DNA of 64,000 bases from the NCBI RefSeq assembly GCF_003122385.1, contig NZ_CP029255.1:1302001-1366000 (forward strand), given 5' to 3'. The stretch comes from Flavobacterium crocinum (GTDB taxonomy: Bacteria; Bacteroidota; Bacteroidia; Flavobacteriales; Flavobacteriaceae). The translations under genes were made by a program, and so were the position numbers. The stretch's first letter is position 1; each line of letters begins with the position of its first letter. Below the pieces are notes generated by a model. It did no database searches and was not told the origin of the DNA. It saw only the letters and a program-made list of their open reading frames with translations. Shown here piece after piece: positions 42,895 to 50,797 of this stretch.

Positions 42895-42960
42895 CCCGCT
42901 ATCCGCTGTATCTTTTGTGGTGAACCCCACCACAAAAGGATGCCGCTTCTATCGGGGCTA
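42895..42960. repeat. Modular palindromic intergenic element, copy 2 (inside the nuo operon)
   Basis: 66 bp with ends CCCGCTATCCGCTGTATCT and GGATGCCGCTTCTATCGGGG plus CTA, matching the element at 12339-12407, but with a different core hairpin (TTTTGTGGTG pairing with CACCACAAAA). It sits in the 159-bp nuoH-nuoI spacer, so it would be present in the operon mRNA as a folded structure. To its right at 42851-42875 are TCTAAAATCTA-type words like those in the other nuo spacers. Confidence 0.75.
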
Positions 42961-42974
42961 GGCGTTTAGGGTTC

Positions 42975-44027
42975 TTAGAATCCTAAGTAAGCTGCAATAT
43001 CGTGTCTTAATATTACAATTCCCGTAATCATGATATTAACGATCGAAAGCGGAATTAAAATTCTCCAGCCTAAGTGCATTAATTGGTCATATCTAAATCT
43101 TGGAATTGTCCAACGTACCCACATGTAAAAGAATATGAAGAAACATATTTTTACAAATAATGCCGCAATTCCTAATAAGTTAGCTGCATTAACACCAACA
43201 TTTTCTACCATCCATTGCATTCCAGGGTAGTTGTATCCACCGAAGAATAAAACAGAAATAATTGTAGAAGAGATAAACATACTTGCATACTCCGCAAATA
43301 AATAGAATCCCATTTTCATGGATGAATATTCTGTATGGTAACCTCCAATTAACTCGTTTTCACATTCAGCTAAATCGAAAGGCGTTCTGTTTGTTTCAGC
43401 AAAAGAACAGATTAAGAAAATTAAAAAGGATAATGGCTGATAGAAGACATTCCAGTTCATTCCTTGCTGCTGTAATGAGATTTCTTTTAAACTCATTGTT
43501 CCGGTCATCATCAATAAAGCAATCATCGATAATCCCATGGCAACTTCATAAGAAACCATTTGAGAAGCAGCACGAATAGCTCCCATTAATGAGAACTTAT
43601 TGTTAGAAGCCCATCCACCAATCATGATACCGTAAACTCCAACAGAAAGAACTCCAAAAATGTATAATAAAGCAATGTTTACGTCAGTTGCCTGAAGAAT
43701 AATGTCTCTTCCAAAAAGGTGAAGTCTGTCTCCCCAAGGAATTACGGCACTAGTCATTAAAGCCGTACTCATGGCAATTGCAGGACCCACAACGAATAAA
43801 AATTTATTTGGTGTGTTTGGGAAGAATTCTTCTTTAGAGAATAATTTCATACCATCTGCAAGTGGCTGTAATAAACCTCCCCATCCGGCACGGTTTGGTC
43901 CAACACGGTCTTGCAGGAAAGCAGCAACTTTACGTTCTGCCCAGGTAGAATACATTGCCATAATCATTGTTACCGCAAAAACGACAACAATAACAACACT
44001 TTTTTCTATAATAAATGCACTTTCCAT
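42975..44027 (-). CDS. nuoH: NADH-quinone oxidoreductase subunit H
   Basis: 350 residues, eight membrane helices. Forms the quinone-binding chamber and links both arms. The signature ERKVAAFLQDRVGPNRAG is near the N-terminus, and the acidic loop ETNRTPFDLAECENELIGGY is complete. Six bases after nuoG. Confidence 0.97.
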   Translation of the reverse strand: MESAFIIEKSVVIVVVFAVTMIMAMYSTWAERKVAAFLQDRVGPNRAGWGGLLQPLADGMKLFSKEEFFPNTPNKFLFVVGPAIAMSTALMTSAVIPWGDRLHLFGRDIILQATDVNIALLYIFGVLSVGVYGIMIGGWASNNKFSLMGAIRAASQMVSYEVAMGLSMIALLMMTGTMSLKEISLQQQGMNWNVFYQPLSFLIFLICSFAETNRTPFDLAECENELIGGYHTEYSSMKMGFYLFAEYASMFISSTIISVLFFGGYNYPGMQWMVENVGVNAANLLGIAALFVKICFFIFFYMWVRWTIPRFRYDQLMHLGWRILIPLSIVNIMITGIVILRHDIAAYLGF

Positions 44028-44033
44028 TTCTTA

Positions 44034-45062
44034 CTATTTTTGATCTTTATCAGTTAATGGAATTGCTGCCATACTAATTTTTTTACGGTCGATATCTCTA
44101 CCTAAAAGGATATTCTTTTCAGTATCGATGGTAACTTTCTCTAATTTCTGAGTATAGTTATTTTGGTTGATAACAGAATCTTTTTCAAATTCTCTTGGAC
44201 CTTCAATAACCCAGTCATTCACATCTTTGTGATCAAAACGACAGCTGTTGCAGATGAATTCTTCTACTTCATGGTACTCGTCTTTACGACCAGTTACACG
44301 TTGGATTTCTCCACCAAACATCCAAACTGTAGTTTTACCGCAACATCCCGGAGTTGTACATTCTCTGTGTGCATTGTAAGGTTTGTTAAACCAAACTCTT
44401 GATTTAAAACGGAAAGTTTTATCGGTTAAAGCTCCAACCGGACAAACATCAATCATGTTTCCGGAGAACTCGTTGTCGATTGCTTTAGATATTCCTGTTG
44501 AAATATTAGCGTGGTCACCACGGTCTAATACACCGTGAACTCTGTTGTCTGTCAATTGATCTGCAACTTGTACACATCTTTGGCATAAGATACAACGGTT
44601 CATATGCAGTTGAATATTTGGACCAATATCTTCCGGTTCAAATGTTCTTTTCTCTTCAATATAACGTGATTTTGGGTTTCCGTGCTCAAAACTTAAATTT
44701 TGAAGATCACATTCTCCCGCCTGATCACAAATTGGACAGTCTAATGGGTGGTTGATTAATAGAAATTCTGTTACAGATTTACGCGCTTCGGTAACTCTGG
44801 CAGAAGATTTACTGTTTACTTCCATTCCGTCCATACATCCTGTTACACAAGATGCCATAAGTTTTGGCATTGGTCTTGGATCAGCTTCACTACCTTTAGA
44901 AACTTCAACTAAACAACAACGGCATTTTCCGCCACTGCCTTTTAATTTTGAGTAATAGCACATGGCTGGCGGCACCAAATCTCCACCAATCATACGTGCA
45001 GCCTGCAGGATCGTTGTTCCTGGTTCTACGTCTATACTTTGACCGTCTATGGTTACTTTCAT
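44034..45062 (-). CDS. nuoG: NADH-quinone oxidoreductase subunit G, short form
   Basis: 342 residues, less than half the usual 680-900. It keeps the N-terminal [2Fe-2S] domain (N1b; MCYYSKLKGSGGKCRCCLVE), the His-Cys3 site (HPLDCPICDQAGECDLQ, N5), the two-cluster ferredoxin part (CILCQRCVQVADQL, CPVGAL; N4-type ligands) and the start of the molybdopterin-oxidoreductase-like domain (CTTPGCC, FICNSCRF), then ends (LTDKDQK). There is no frameshift and the operon reads on normally, so this is a genuine short NuoG. The same compact form is known in Flavobacteriia, where the large C-terminal domain is absent. Confidence 0.92.
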   Translation of the reverse strand: MKVTIDGQSIDVEPGTTILQAARMIGGDLVPPAMCYYSKLKGSGGKCRCCLVEVSKGSEADPRPMPKLMASCVTGCMDGMEVNSKSSARVTEARKSVTEFLLINHPLDCPICDQAGECDLQNLSFEHGNPKSRYIEEKRTFEPEDIGPNIQLHMNRCILCQRCVQVADQLTDNRVHGVLDRGDHANISTGISKAIDNEFSGNMIDVCPVGALTDKTFRFKSRVWFNKPYNAHRECTTPGCCGKTTVWMFGGEIQRVTGRKDEYHEVEEFICNSCRFDHKDVNDWVIEGPREFEKDSVINQNNYTQKLEKVTIDTEKNILLGRDIDRKKISMAAIPLTDKDQK

Positions 45063-45154
45063 CTCTTTATGATTTGAATGTTGAAAGTCGGAATATTGAA
45101 AAGAATTGCTGTCCTTTTTAACATTATGAACTTTATAACTTTCTGCTTTTTATA

Positions 45155-46525
45155 TTATACGATTACTTTACCGCCAACTAAATGTTTCACTTGTGAAAAT
45201 GGTTCAGCGACAAAGTGATCTCTATTTTTGATTTTTTCAGGGAAACGAACGTGATATTCGAACTCATCTCTAAAGTGACGAATTGCAGCTGCTACTGGCC
45301 AGGAAGCTGCGTCTCCTAGAGGACAGATTGTGTTTCCTTCAATTTTACTCTGAATGCTCCACAATAATTCGATATCTTCTTCACGGCCTTGACCGTTTTC
45401 GATTCTCCATAGAATTTTTTCCAACCATCCTGTTCCTTCACGGCAAGGTGTACATTGTCCGCAAGATTCGTGGTGGTAGAAACGAGCAAAGTTCCAAGTG
45501 TTTCTAACCACACAAGCAGTGTCATTGTAAACAATAAATCCTCCAGAACCTAACATAGATCCGGTAGCAAAACCACCATCACTTAAAGATTCGTAAGTCA
45601 TTAAACGATCTTCGCCGTTTGCTGTTTTGAAAATCAATTCAGCTGGTAAGATTGGCACAGAAGAACCTCCAGGTACAAATGCTTTTAATGGACGACTTGA
45701 TGACATTCCTCCTAGATATTCATCAGAATTCATGAATTCGTCAACGCTTAAACCTAATTCAATTTCGTAAACACCAGGATTTTTAATGTGTCCTGAAGCA
45801 GAAATTAATTTAGTTCCAGTAGAACGTCCAATCCCAATTTTTGCATAATCATCACCAGAATTGTTCACAATCCAAGGCACCGTTGCGATAGTTTCAACGT
45901 TGTTTACCACTGTTGGGTTTGCCCAAAGACCAGAAACCGCTGGGAAAGGTGGTTTAATACGAGGATTTCCTCTTTTACCTTCCAATGATTCGATTAATGC
46001 TGTTTCTTCTCCACAGATATATGCTCCGGCTCCACAGTGAACGTGAAGTTCCAAATCATAACCTGATCCTAATATATTTTTTCCTAACCATCCGGCAGCT
46101 TTTGCTTCGGCGATTGCTCTTTCTAAGATTTTGAAAACCCACATATATTCTCCACGAATGTAGATATAAGATAGGTTAGCACCTAAAGCGTAGCTGGAAG
46201 TAATCATTCCCTCGATCAATAAGTGAGGAATATATTCCATCAAAAATCTGTCTTTGAATGTTCCCGGCTCCGATTCGTCGGCGTTACACACTAAGTGTCT
46301 TGGTCTTCCTGATTTTTTGTCAATAAAGCTCCATTTCATTCCTGCAGGGAAACCTGCACCACCACGACCACGTAATCCTGATTTTTTTACTTCCTCAGTT
46401 ACTTCGTCTGGAGTTAATGTCTTTAAAGCTTTTTCTACAGAAGCGTAACCACCATTTTGGCGATACACTTCGTAGGTTTTAATTCCAGGAATATTGATTT
46501 TATCTAATAATATTTTTTGTGACAT
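45155..46525 (-). CDS. nuoF: NADH-quinone oxidoreductase subunit F
   Basis: 456 residues. Binds NADH and FMN and one [4Fe-4S] cluster (N3). NADH site: GRGGAGFPAGMKW; FMN region: GAGAYICGEETALIESLEG; cluster ligands: ESCGQCTPCREG with a later cysteine in NTICPLGD. Its presence with nuoE shows that this complex I oxidises NADH, unlike ferredoxin-type complexes lacking the N-module. A 92-bp spacer follows before nuoG. Confidence 0.97.
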   Translation of the reverse strand: MSQKILLDKINIPGIKTYEVYRQNGGYASVEKALKTLTPDEVTEEVKKSGLRGRGGAGFPAGMKWSFIDKKSGRPRHLVCNADESEPGTFKDRFLMEYIPHLLIEGMITSSYALGANLSYIYIRGEYMWVFKILERAIAEAKAAGWLGKNILGSGYDLELHVHCGAGAYICGEETALIESLEGKRGNPRIKPPFPAVSGLWANPTVVNNVETIATVPWIVNNSGDDYAKIGIGRSTGTKLISASGHIKNPGVYEIELGLSVDEFMNSDEYLGGMSSSRPLKAFVPGGSSVPILPAELIFKTANGEDRLMTYESLSDGGFATGSMLGSGGFIVYNDTACVVRNTWNFARFYHHESCGQCTPCREGTGWLEKILWRIENGQGREEDIELLWSIQSKIEGNTICPLGDAASWPVAAAIRHFRDEFEYHVRFPEKIKNRDHFVAEPFSQVKHLVGGKVIV

Positions 46526-46526
46526 C

Positions 46527-47057
46527 TTATTTATCGTGTAATATTATTTTATCATCTCTACAATCAGCAATGATCTGATCGATTTTTTCTTCTGTCAGTT
46601 TTTCTTTGTAGAAATCACCCAACTGCATCATCGGAGCGTATCCGCAAGCACCTAAACATTCTACACCGGCAATTGTGAACATTCCGTCTGGAGTTGTTTC
46701 GCCCATTTTAATACCTAATTTTTCAGAAGTATAATCCATCAAATCTTCGGCACCTCTTAAACAACAACAAGAAGTCTGGCAGAACTCAAACATATACTTA
46801 CCAATTGGCTTTTGGTTGAACATCGTATAGAAAGTAACCACTTCATAAACCTCAATTGGTTTTATCTGAAGAATTTCGGCAACTTTATCTTGAAGTTCAA
46901 TACTAAGCCAGTTGTTGTGAGCATCCTGAACTTCGTGCAAAACAGGCAATAAAGCTGATTTTTGTTTGCCCTCAGGATAATGACTAATTAATTCATTGAT
47001 GCGGTTCATCAATGCCTCAGTCATGTTTATTTCTTGTTTGTAATGTTTACGTTCCAT
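46527..47057 (-). CDS. nuoE: NADH-quinone oxidoreductase subunit E
   Basis: 176 residues. Thioredoxin-fold subunit with the [2Fe-2S] cluster N1a; ligands lie in EFCQTSCCCLRGAEDL and GVECLGACGYAPMMQ. An alternative start 33 bp downstream (MTEALMNRINEL) would remove a short basic extension; the first ATG is kept because it lies just after the spacer. One base separates it from nuoF. Confidence 0.95.
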   Translation of the reverse strand: MERKHYKQEINMTEALMNRINELISHYPEGKQKSALLPVLHEVQDAHNNWLSIELQDKVAEILQIKPIEVYEVVTFYTMFNQKPIGKYMFEFCQTSCCCLRGAEDLMDYTSEKLGIKMGETTPDGMFTIAGVECLGACGYAPMMQLGDFYKEKLTEEKIDQIIADCRDDKIILHDK

Positions 47058-47061
47058 TTTT

Positions 47062-47203
47062 ATTTTAGATTTTAGATTTTAGATTTTAGATTTTTTCAAT
47101 CTTTGTCCGTAATCCATATTCTGCAATCTTTATTAATTTTAGATTTCTGATTTTAGATTTTAGATTTTCCAATCTGAAATCTACATTCTAAAATCTTCAA
47201 TCT
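47062..47203. repeat. ATTTTAG heptamer repeats in the nuoD-nuoE spacer
   Basis: About four tandem ATTTTAG heptamers (47062-47091), more copies at 47136-47168, then the inverted forms AATCTGAAATCTAC and TCTAAAATCTTCAATC at 47170-47202. The two orientations can pair, giving a long AT-rich hairpin in the operon mRNA. The same words occur in the nuoA-nuoB spacer. Confidence 0.7.
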
Positions 47204-47204
47204 T

Positions 47205-48443
47205 TTAGGCGTCTAATTCTCCTGCAATTACGTTCAAACTTGACAGAATGATAATTGCATCAGAAAGCATAGCGCCTTTAATCATTTCTGGGAATGCCTG
47301 ATAATAAATAAAGCATGGTCTTCTGAAATGTAATCTATATGGAGTTCTGCTTCCGTCAGTTACTAAATAGAAACCAAGTTCCCCATTTCCTCCTTCTACA
47401 GGGTGATAGATTTCTGCAACTGGTACAGGAACTTCTCCCATTACGATCTTAAAGTGATAAATTAAAGATTCCATAGAAGTGTAAACATCTTCTTTTGGAG
47501 GAAGGTAGTAATCCGGAACTTCCGCATGATATTCGTTTCCAGGAGGCATTTTTTCCAATGCCTGACGAATAATGCTTAAACTTTCCCAAACTTCAGCATT
47601 ACGAACACAGAAACGATCGTAAGTATCTCCTGATTTTCCAACAGGAACAATAAAATCGAAATCTTCATAAGAAGAGTAAGGCTGAGCTACACGTACGTCG
47701 TAATCAACTCCTGCAGCACGTAAGTTTGGACCTGTAAATCCGTAAGCCATTGCTTTTTCAGCAGTGATTCCACCTACGTTTACAGTTCTGTCAAGGAAAA
47801 TTCTGTTTCTCTCGAATAGGTTTTGGAATTCCTGCCAAACCGGAGGGAATTCTTCAAGGAATTTATCTAGTTTTTTGAAAACTTCCGGAGACCAGTCTCT
47901 TTCAAAACCACCGATTCTTCCCATATTTGTAGTCAAACGAGCTCCACAAATTTCTTCGTAGATTTCGTAGATTTTTTCTCTAAATTGAAAAACGTATAAG
48001 AAACCAGTATACGCACCAGTATCAACCCCTAAGATTCCGTTACAGATAATGTGATCCGTAATACGAGCCAGCTCCATAACGATAACTCTTAAATACTGCG
48101 CTCTTTTAGGAACTTCAATACCTAATAGTTTTTCTACTGTCATCCACCATCCCATATTATTAATAGGAGAAGAACAGTAGTTCATACGGTCTGTAAGAGG
48201 TGTAATTTGATAAAAAGGACGATTTTCGGCAATTTTTTCGAAAGCTCTGTGGATGTAACCAATAGTTGGCTCAGCCTCAAGAATTTTTTCACCATCCATC
48301 AGCAGGATATTCTGAAAAATACCGTGCGTTGCAGGGTGAGTAGGACCTAAATTCAATACAGAAAGTTCGCTTCCGTCTTCGTTTAGTCTCTCCTTAATTA
48401 TTTTAGCATAACGATGCTCTGGTGGTAATAATAGTTCTGACAT
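47205..48443 (-). CDS. nuoD: NADH-quinone oxidoreductase subunit D
   Basis: 412 residues, related to the large subunit of NiFe hydrogenases but without metal ligands; it forms the quinone site with NuoB. Conserved parts: LGPTHPATHGIF (quinone-binding histidines), YIHRAFEKIAENR, GVDTGAYTGFLYVFQ and the C-terminal DAIIILSSLNVIAGELD. NuoC is a separate gene, not fused. Confidence 0.97.
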   Translation of the reverse strand: MSELLLPPEHRYAKIIKERLNEDGSELSVLNLGPTHPATHGIFQNILLMDGEKILEAEPTIGYIHRAFEKIAENRPFYQITPLTDRMNYCSSPINNMGWWMTVEKLLGIEVPKRAQYLRVIVMELARITDHIICNGILGVDTGAYTGFLYVFQFREKIYEIYEEICGARLTTNMGRIGGFERDWSPEVFKKLDKFLEEFPPVWQEFQNLFERNRIFLDRTVNVGGITAEKAMAYGFTGPNLRAAGVDYDVRVAQPYSSYEDFDFIVPVGKSGDTYDRFCVRNAEVWESLSIIRQALEKMPPGNEYHAEVPDYYLPPKEDVYTSMESLIYHFKIVMGEVPVPVAEIYHPVEGGNGELGFYLVTDGSRTPYRLHFRRPCFIYYQAFPEMIKGAMLSDAIIILSSLNVIAGELDA

Positions 48444-48464
48444 TTTATAATGTTGAATTATTTT

Positions 48465-48986
48465 TTAGCAATTTGTTGTTGTTCTTCCAAAGAATCTGTC
48501 GTCTTTGTCGGTTCTTCCGCTGTCTTCCATTGGGAATTCTTTTCGCATTGGATGAGACACCATTTCGTCCATATTTAAAATACGTTTCAATTGTGGGTGA
48601 CCAATAAAATTGATTCCGTAGAAATCGAACGTTTCTCTTTCCATCCAGTTTGAACTTAGGAAAATATTTGAAACCGATTTAATTTCTGGTTTTTCACCGT
48701 TTAAGAAAACTTTGATTTTTAATCTTTTGTTTTCGTACCAGTTGTGTAAATGATAAACAACGGCAAACTGACGCTCACTTTCATTGTCCGGGTAATGAAT
48801 ACCGCATAAGTCAGTTAAGAAATGAAATTTTAATTCCGGATCGTTTTTAAGGAATAGAATCAACGGTGTAATTTTATCAGCTGAAGCTTCTAAAGAAAAA
48901 ATATCTCTTTCTTGCTGAAAGTTGAAAACATCGTTATTAAATGTTTCAGTAAGTTTATCTTGGATCAGGGTGTTTTCTAAAGCCAT
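48465..48986 (-). CDS. nuoC: NADH-quinone oxidoreductase subunit C
   Basis: 173 residues. Structural subunit of the connecting module. The family signature is present as ERETFDFYGINFIGHPQLKR followed by MRKEFPMEDSGR. One base separates its start from the nuoB stop and 21 bp separate its stop from nuoD. Confidence 0.95.
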   Translation of the reverse strand: MALENTLIQDKLTETFNNDVFNFQQERDIFSLEASADKITPLILFLKNDPELKFHFLTDLCGIHYPDNESERQFAVVYHLHNWYENKRLKIKVFLNGEKPEIKSVSNIFLSSNWMERETFDFYGINFIGHPQLKRILNMDEMVSHPMRKEFPMEDSGRTDKDDRFFGRTTTNC

Positions 48987-48987
48987 C

Positions 48988-49536
48988 TTATGAGATATTA
49001 TATGAAGCTAATAATTCTTGATATTCTGGTGAGCTTCTTCTTCTAACAGATTCGCTTTTTACCAGTTCCTGAAGTCTCATTACTCCATCAACAATTTGTT
49101 CTGGTCTTGGCGGGCATCCAGGAACGTAAACGTCAACCGGAATTACTTTGTCAATTCCCTGAAGTACAGAATACGTATCGAATACTCCTCCTGAAGAAGC
49201 ACAGGCTCCAACAGCAATTACCCAGCGTGGCTCTGACATTTGCTCGTAAACTTGTCTTAAGATAGGGGCCATTTTTTTGGAAATAGTTCCCATAACCAAT
49301 AACATGTCTGCTTGTCTCGGTGAGAAACTCACACGCTCAGAACCAAATCGAGCTAAATCGTAATGAGATGCCATTGTTGCCATGAATTCAATACCACAAC
49401 ATGAAGTTGCAAAAGGAAGCGGCCACAATGAGTTGGCTCTTGCTAAACCAACAACATCACTAAGTTTTGTAGCGAAGAAACCTTCACCAGTAACTCCTTC
49501 TGGCGGTGAAACCATATTTACTTTTGAATCGCTCAT
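48988..49536 (-). CDS. nuoB: NADH-quinone oxidoreductase subunit B
   Basis: 182 residues. Carries the terminal [4Fe-4S] cluster N2 that reduces quinone. Ligands: the tandem cysteines in TSCCGIEFMATMA, a cysteine in AVGACASSGGVFD and one in VPGCPPRPEQI. Length is normal. Confidence 0.97.
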   Translation of the reverse strand: MSDSKVNMVSPPEGVTGEGFFATKLSDVVGLARANSLWPLPFATSCCGIEFMATMASHYDLARFGSERVSFSPRQADMLLVMGTISKKMAPILRQVYEQMSEPRWVIAVGACASSGGVFDTYSVLQGIDKVIPVDVYVPGCPPRPEQIVDGVMRLQELVKSESVRRRSSPEYQELLASYNIS

Positions 49537-49540
49537 TTTT

Positions 49541-49685
49541 ATTTTAGATTGTAGATTTCAGATTTTAGATTTTTGACCTTGAAACCGAAATCAATATTTT
49601 AAAATTCAATATTGTATTTTGAGATATTATTTTCAAACTTAAAATTCTAAATCAATTTAATCTAAAATCTAAAATCTGAAATCTA
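49541..49685. repeat. TTTTAGA/TCTAAAA repeats in the nuoA-nuoB spacer
   Basis: Left arm words TTTTAGATTGTAGATTTCAG (49541 onward) and right arm words TCTAAAATCTAAAATCTGAA (ending about 49685) are inverted copies flanking ~80 AT-rich bases, giving a long imperfect hairpin. Same family as 47062-47203. Confidence 0.7.
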
Positions 49686-49692
49686 ATATTCT

Positions 49693-50058
49693 TTATTCCC
49701 ATTCTAGTGCTTTCTTCTTGATGATATAGAAGAAACCAACTAAAAGTAAAGACATGAAAACAATCATTTTTAGCATTCCTTCAATTCCTAAGTCTTTGAA
49801 GTTAACTGCCCAAGGGTAAAGGAAAATTACCTCTACGTCGAACAATACAAACAAAATAGCAACTAAGAAGTATTTTACAGAGAATGGGATACGTGCGTTA
49901 CCAACAGATTCGATACCACATTCGAAGTTTTGATCTTTAACTTCAGAGGATCTTTTTGGTCCTAATTTCCCGGAAATAATGATTGTTCCTACCACAAAAC
50001 CAACAGCCAGAATAAACTGCATTAAAATAGGAATGTAACTGTATTGATCAGATTGCAT
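49693..50058 (-). CDS. nuoA: NADH-quinone oxidoreductase subunit A
   Basis: 121 residues from the ATG at 50058. An in-frame ATG at 50121 would add 21 residues, but the -7 element at 50091-50098 lies inside that extension and the shorter form has the normal family length and N-terminus (MQSDQYSYIPILMQFILAVG). Three membrane helices; the conserved FECGIESVGNARIPFSVKYF and FLYPWAVNFK are present. First gene of the operon. Confidence 0.95.
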   Translation of the reverse strand: MQSDQYSYIPILMQFILAVGFVVGTIIISGKLGPKRSSEVKDQNFECGIESVGNARIPFSVKYFLVAILFVLFDVEVIFLYPWAVNFKDLGIEGMLKMIVFMSLLLVGFFYIIKKKALEWE

Positions 50059-50090
50059 AAACTTTGTTTTTTTACTTAAAAAGAGAGCCA

Positions 50091-50121
50091 CAAAGATAAC
50101 TTTCAAGTCTGTAAAACACAA
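50091..50121 (-). promoter_or_regulatory. Predicted promoter of the nuo operon
   Basis: On the minus strand TTG (complement of 50119-50121), 20 bp, then TATCTTTG (complement of 50091-50098), a perfect TAnnTTTG. The nuoA ATG at 50058 is 32 bp downstream. Confidence 0.6.
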
Positions 50122-50231
50122 GCTAAAAAAGGTTTTAAGTAGGGTGCAGAACGGCGTTTAGACCTAATTTTTATTGATTATAAATAACATCCAAGAATTT
50201 TAATATTTTTTTAAGAAATAGGCAAAAAAAA

Positions 50232-50253
50232 ACGTCCCGATACTTCGGGACGT
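50232..50253 (-). terminator. Terminator of the cold-shock gene
   Basis: ACGTCCCGA, loop TACT, TCGGGACGT; a 9-A run to the left gives a U-tract on the minus strand. It insulates csp from the nuo operon. Confidence 0.9.
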
Positions 50254-50300
50254 CTTTTGAGACCATTCAGAGGCAAAAAAAATAAATTGCTATATTTTTC

Positions 50301-50495
50301 TTAGATTACTGCTACTTTAGCAGCAACTTTCCCTTTTCTTCCTTCTTCTTCTTCATAGCTTACACGGTCACCTTCGCGTAATTCTTCCGCGTTAATTCCT
50401 GAAGCGTGAACGAAGATATCCTTTCCTGTTTCTTCGTCTGTAATGAATCCATAACCTTTAGACTCATTGAAAAATTTTACTGTACCTGTACGCAT
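50301..50495 (-). CDS. Cold-shock family RNA chaperone (CspA-like)
   Basis: 64 residues. Single OB-fold domain with RNP1 (KGYGFI) and RNP2 (DIFVHAS) intact and the initial GTVKFFNESKGYG signature. Binds single-stranded nucleic acid in the cytoplasm. It has its own promoter and terminator. A -7 element TACATTTG (50532-50525, minus strand) lies 30 bp upstream of the ATG. The short leader predicted (~20 nt) is too short for the long cold-responsive 5'UTR of E. coli cspA, so constitutive expression is possible. Confidence 0.95.
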   Translation of the reverse strand: MRTGTVKFFNESKGYGFITDEETGKDIFVHASGINAEELREGDRVSYEEEEGRKGKVAAKVAVI

Positions 50496-50747
50496 TGTAA
50501 TTGTAATAATAATTTATAATAAAGCAAATGTAACATATTAACTAATACAAAAGACAAGTACGTGTTAATTTTTTGTAAAAATTATTGATTTCCAGTGTTT
50601 TTACGTGGTTTATTGAAGCAAAATTCATATAGAATACCATAATTTGAGAATCGTTAATTGTAAGAATCCTAAAAACTGAAACTTGTAAGAAAAAATTAAT
50701 GCAATAAGTTTAGAAATTGCAATTAAAATTTTGAAGCGGAGATAAAA
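50496..50747. other. Intergenic region between csp and aspS
   Basis: Holds the csp -7 element TACATTTG (complement of 50525-50532) with possible -33 TTG elements (complements of 50548-50550 and 50555-50557). The remaining sequence is AT-rich and no gene or RNA is recognised. Confidence 0.45.
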
Positions 50748-50775
50748 AAAGCGACTGAAAATTTTCAGTCGCTTT
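50748..50775 (-). terminator. Terminator of aspS
   Basis: 28-bp perfect palindrome built on AAAGCGACTGAAAA; with the A-run at its left it gives a U-tract on the minus strand. Confidence 0.88.
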
Positions 50776-50797
50776 AAGAATTTTAATCACTTTATTT

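Noticed and set aside
47062..49685. Possible CRISPR-like array from the ATTTTAG direct repeats in the nuo spacers
   Set aside because: The units are 7 bp, contiguous or irregular, and occur in both orientations; there are no regular unique spacers and no cas genes.
50059..50121. 21-residue N-terminal extension of NuoA
   Set aside because: It contains the perfect -7 promoter element, and NuoA without it has the normal length.
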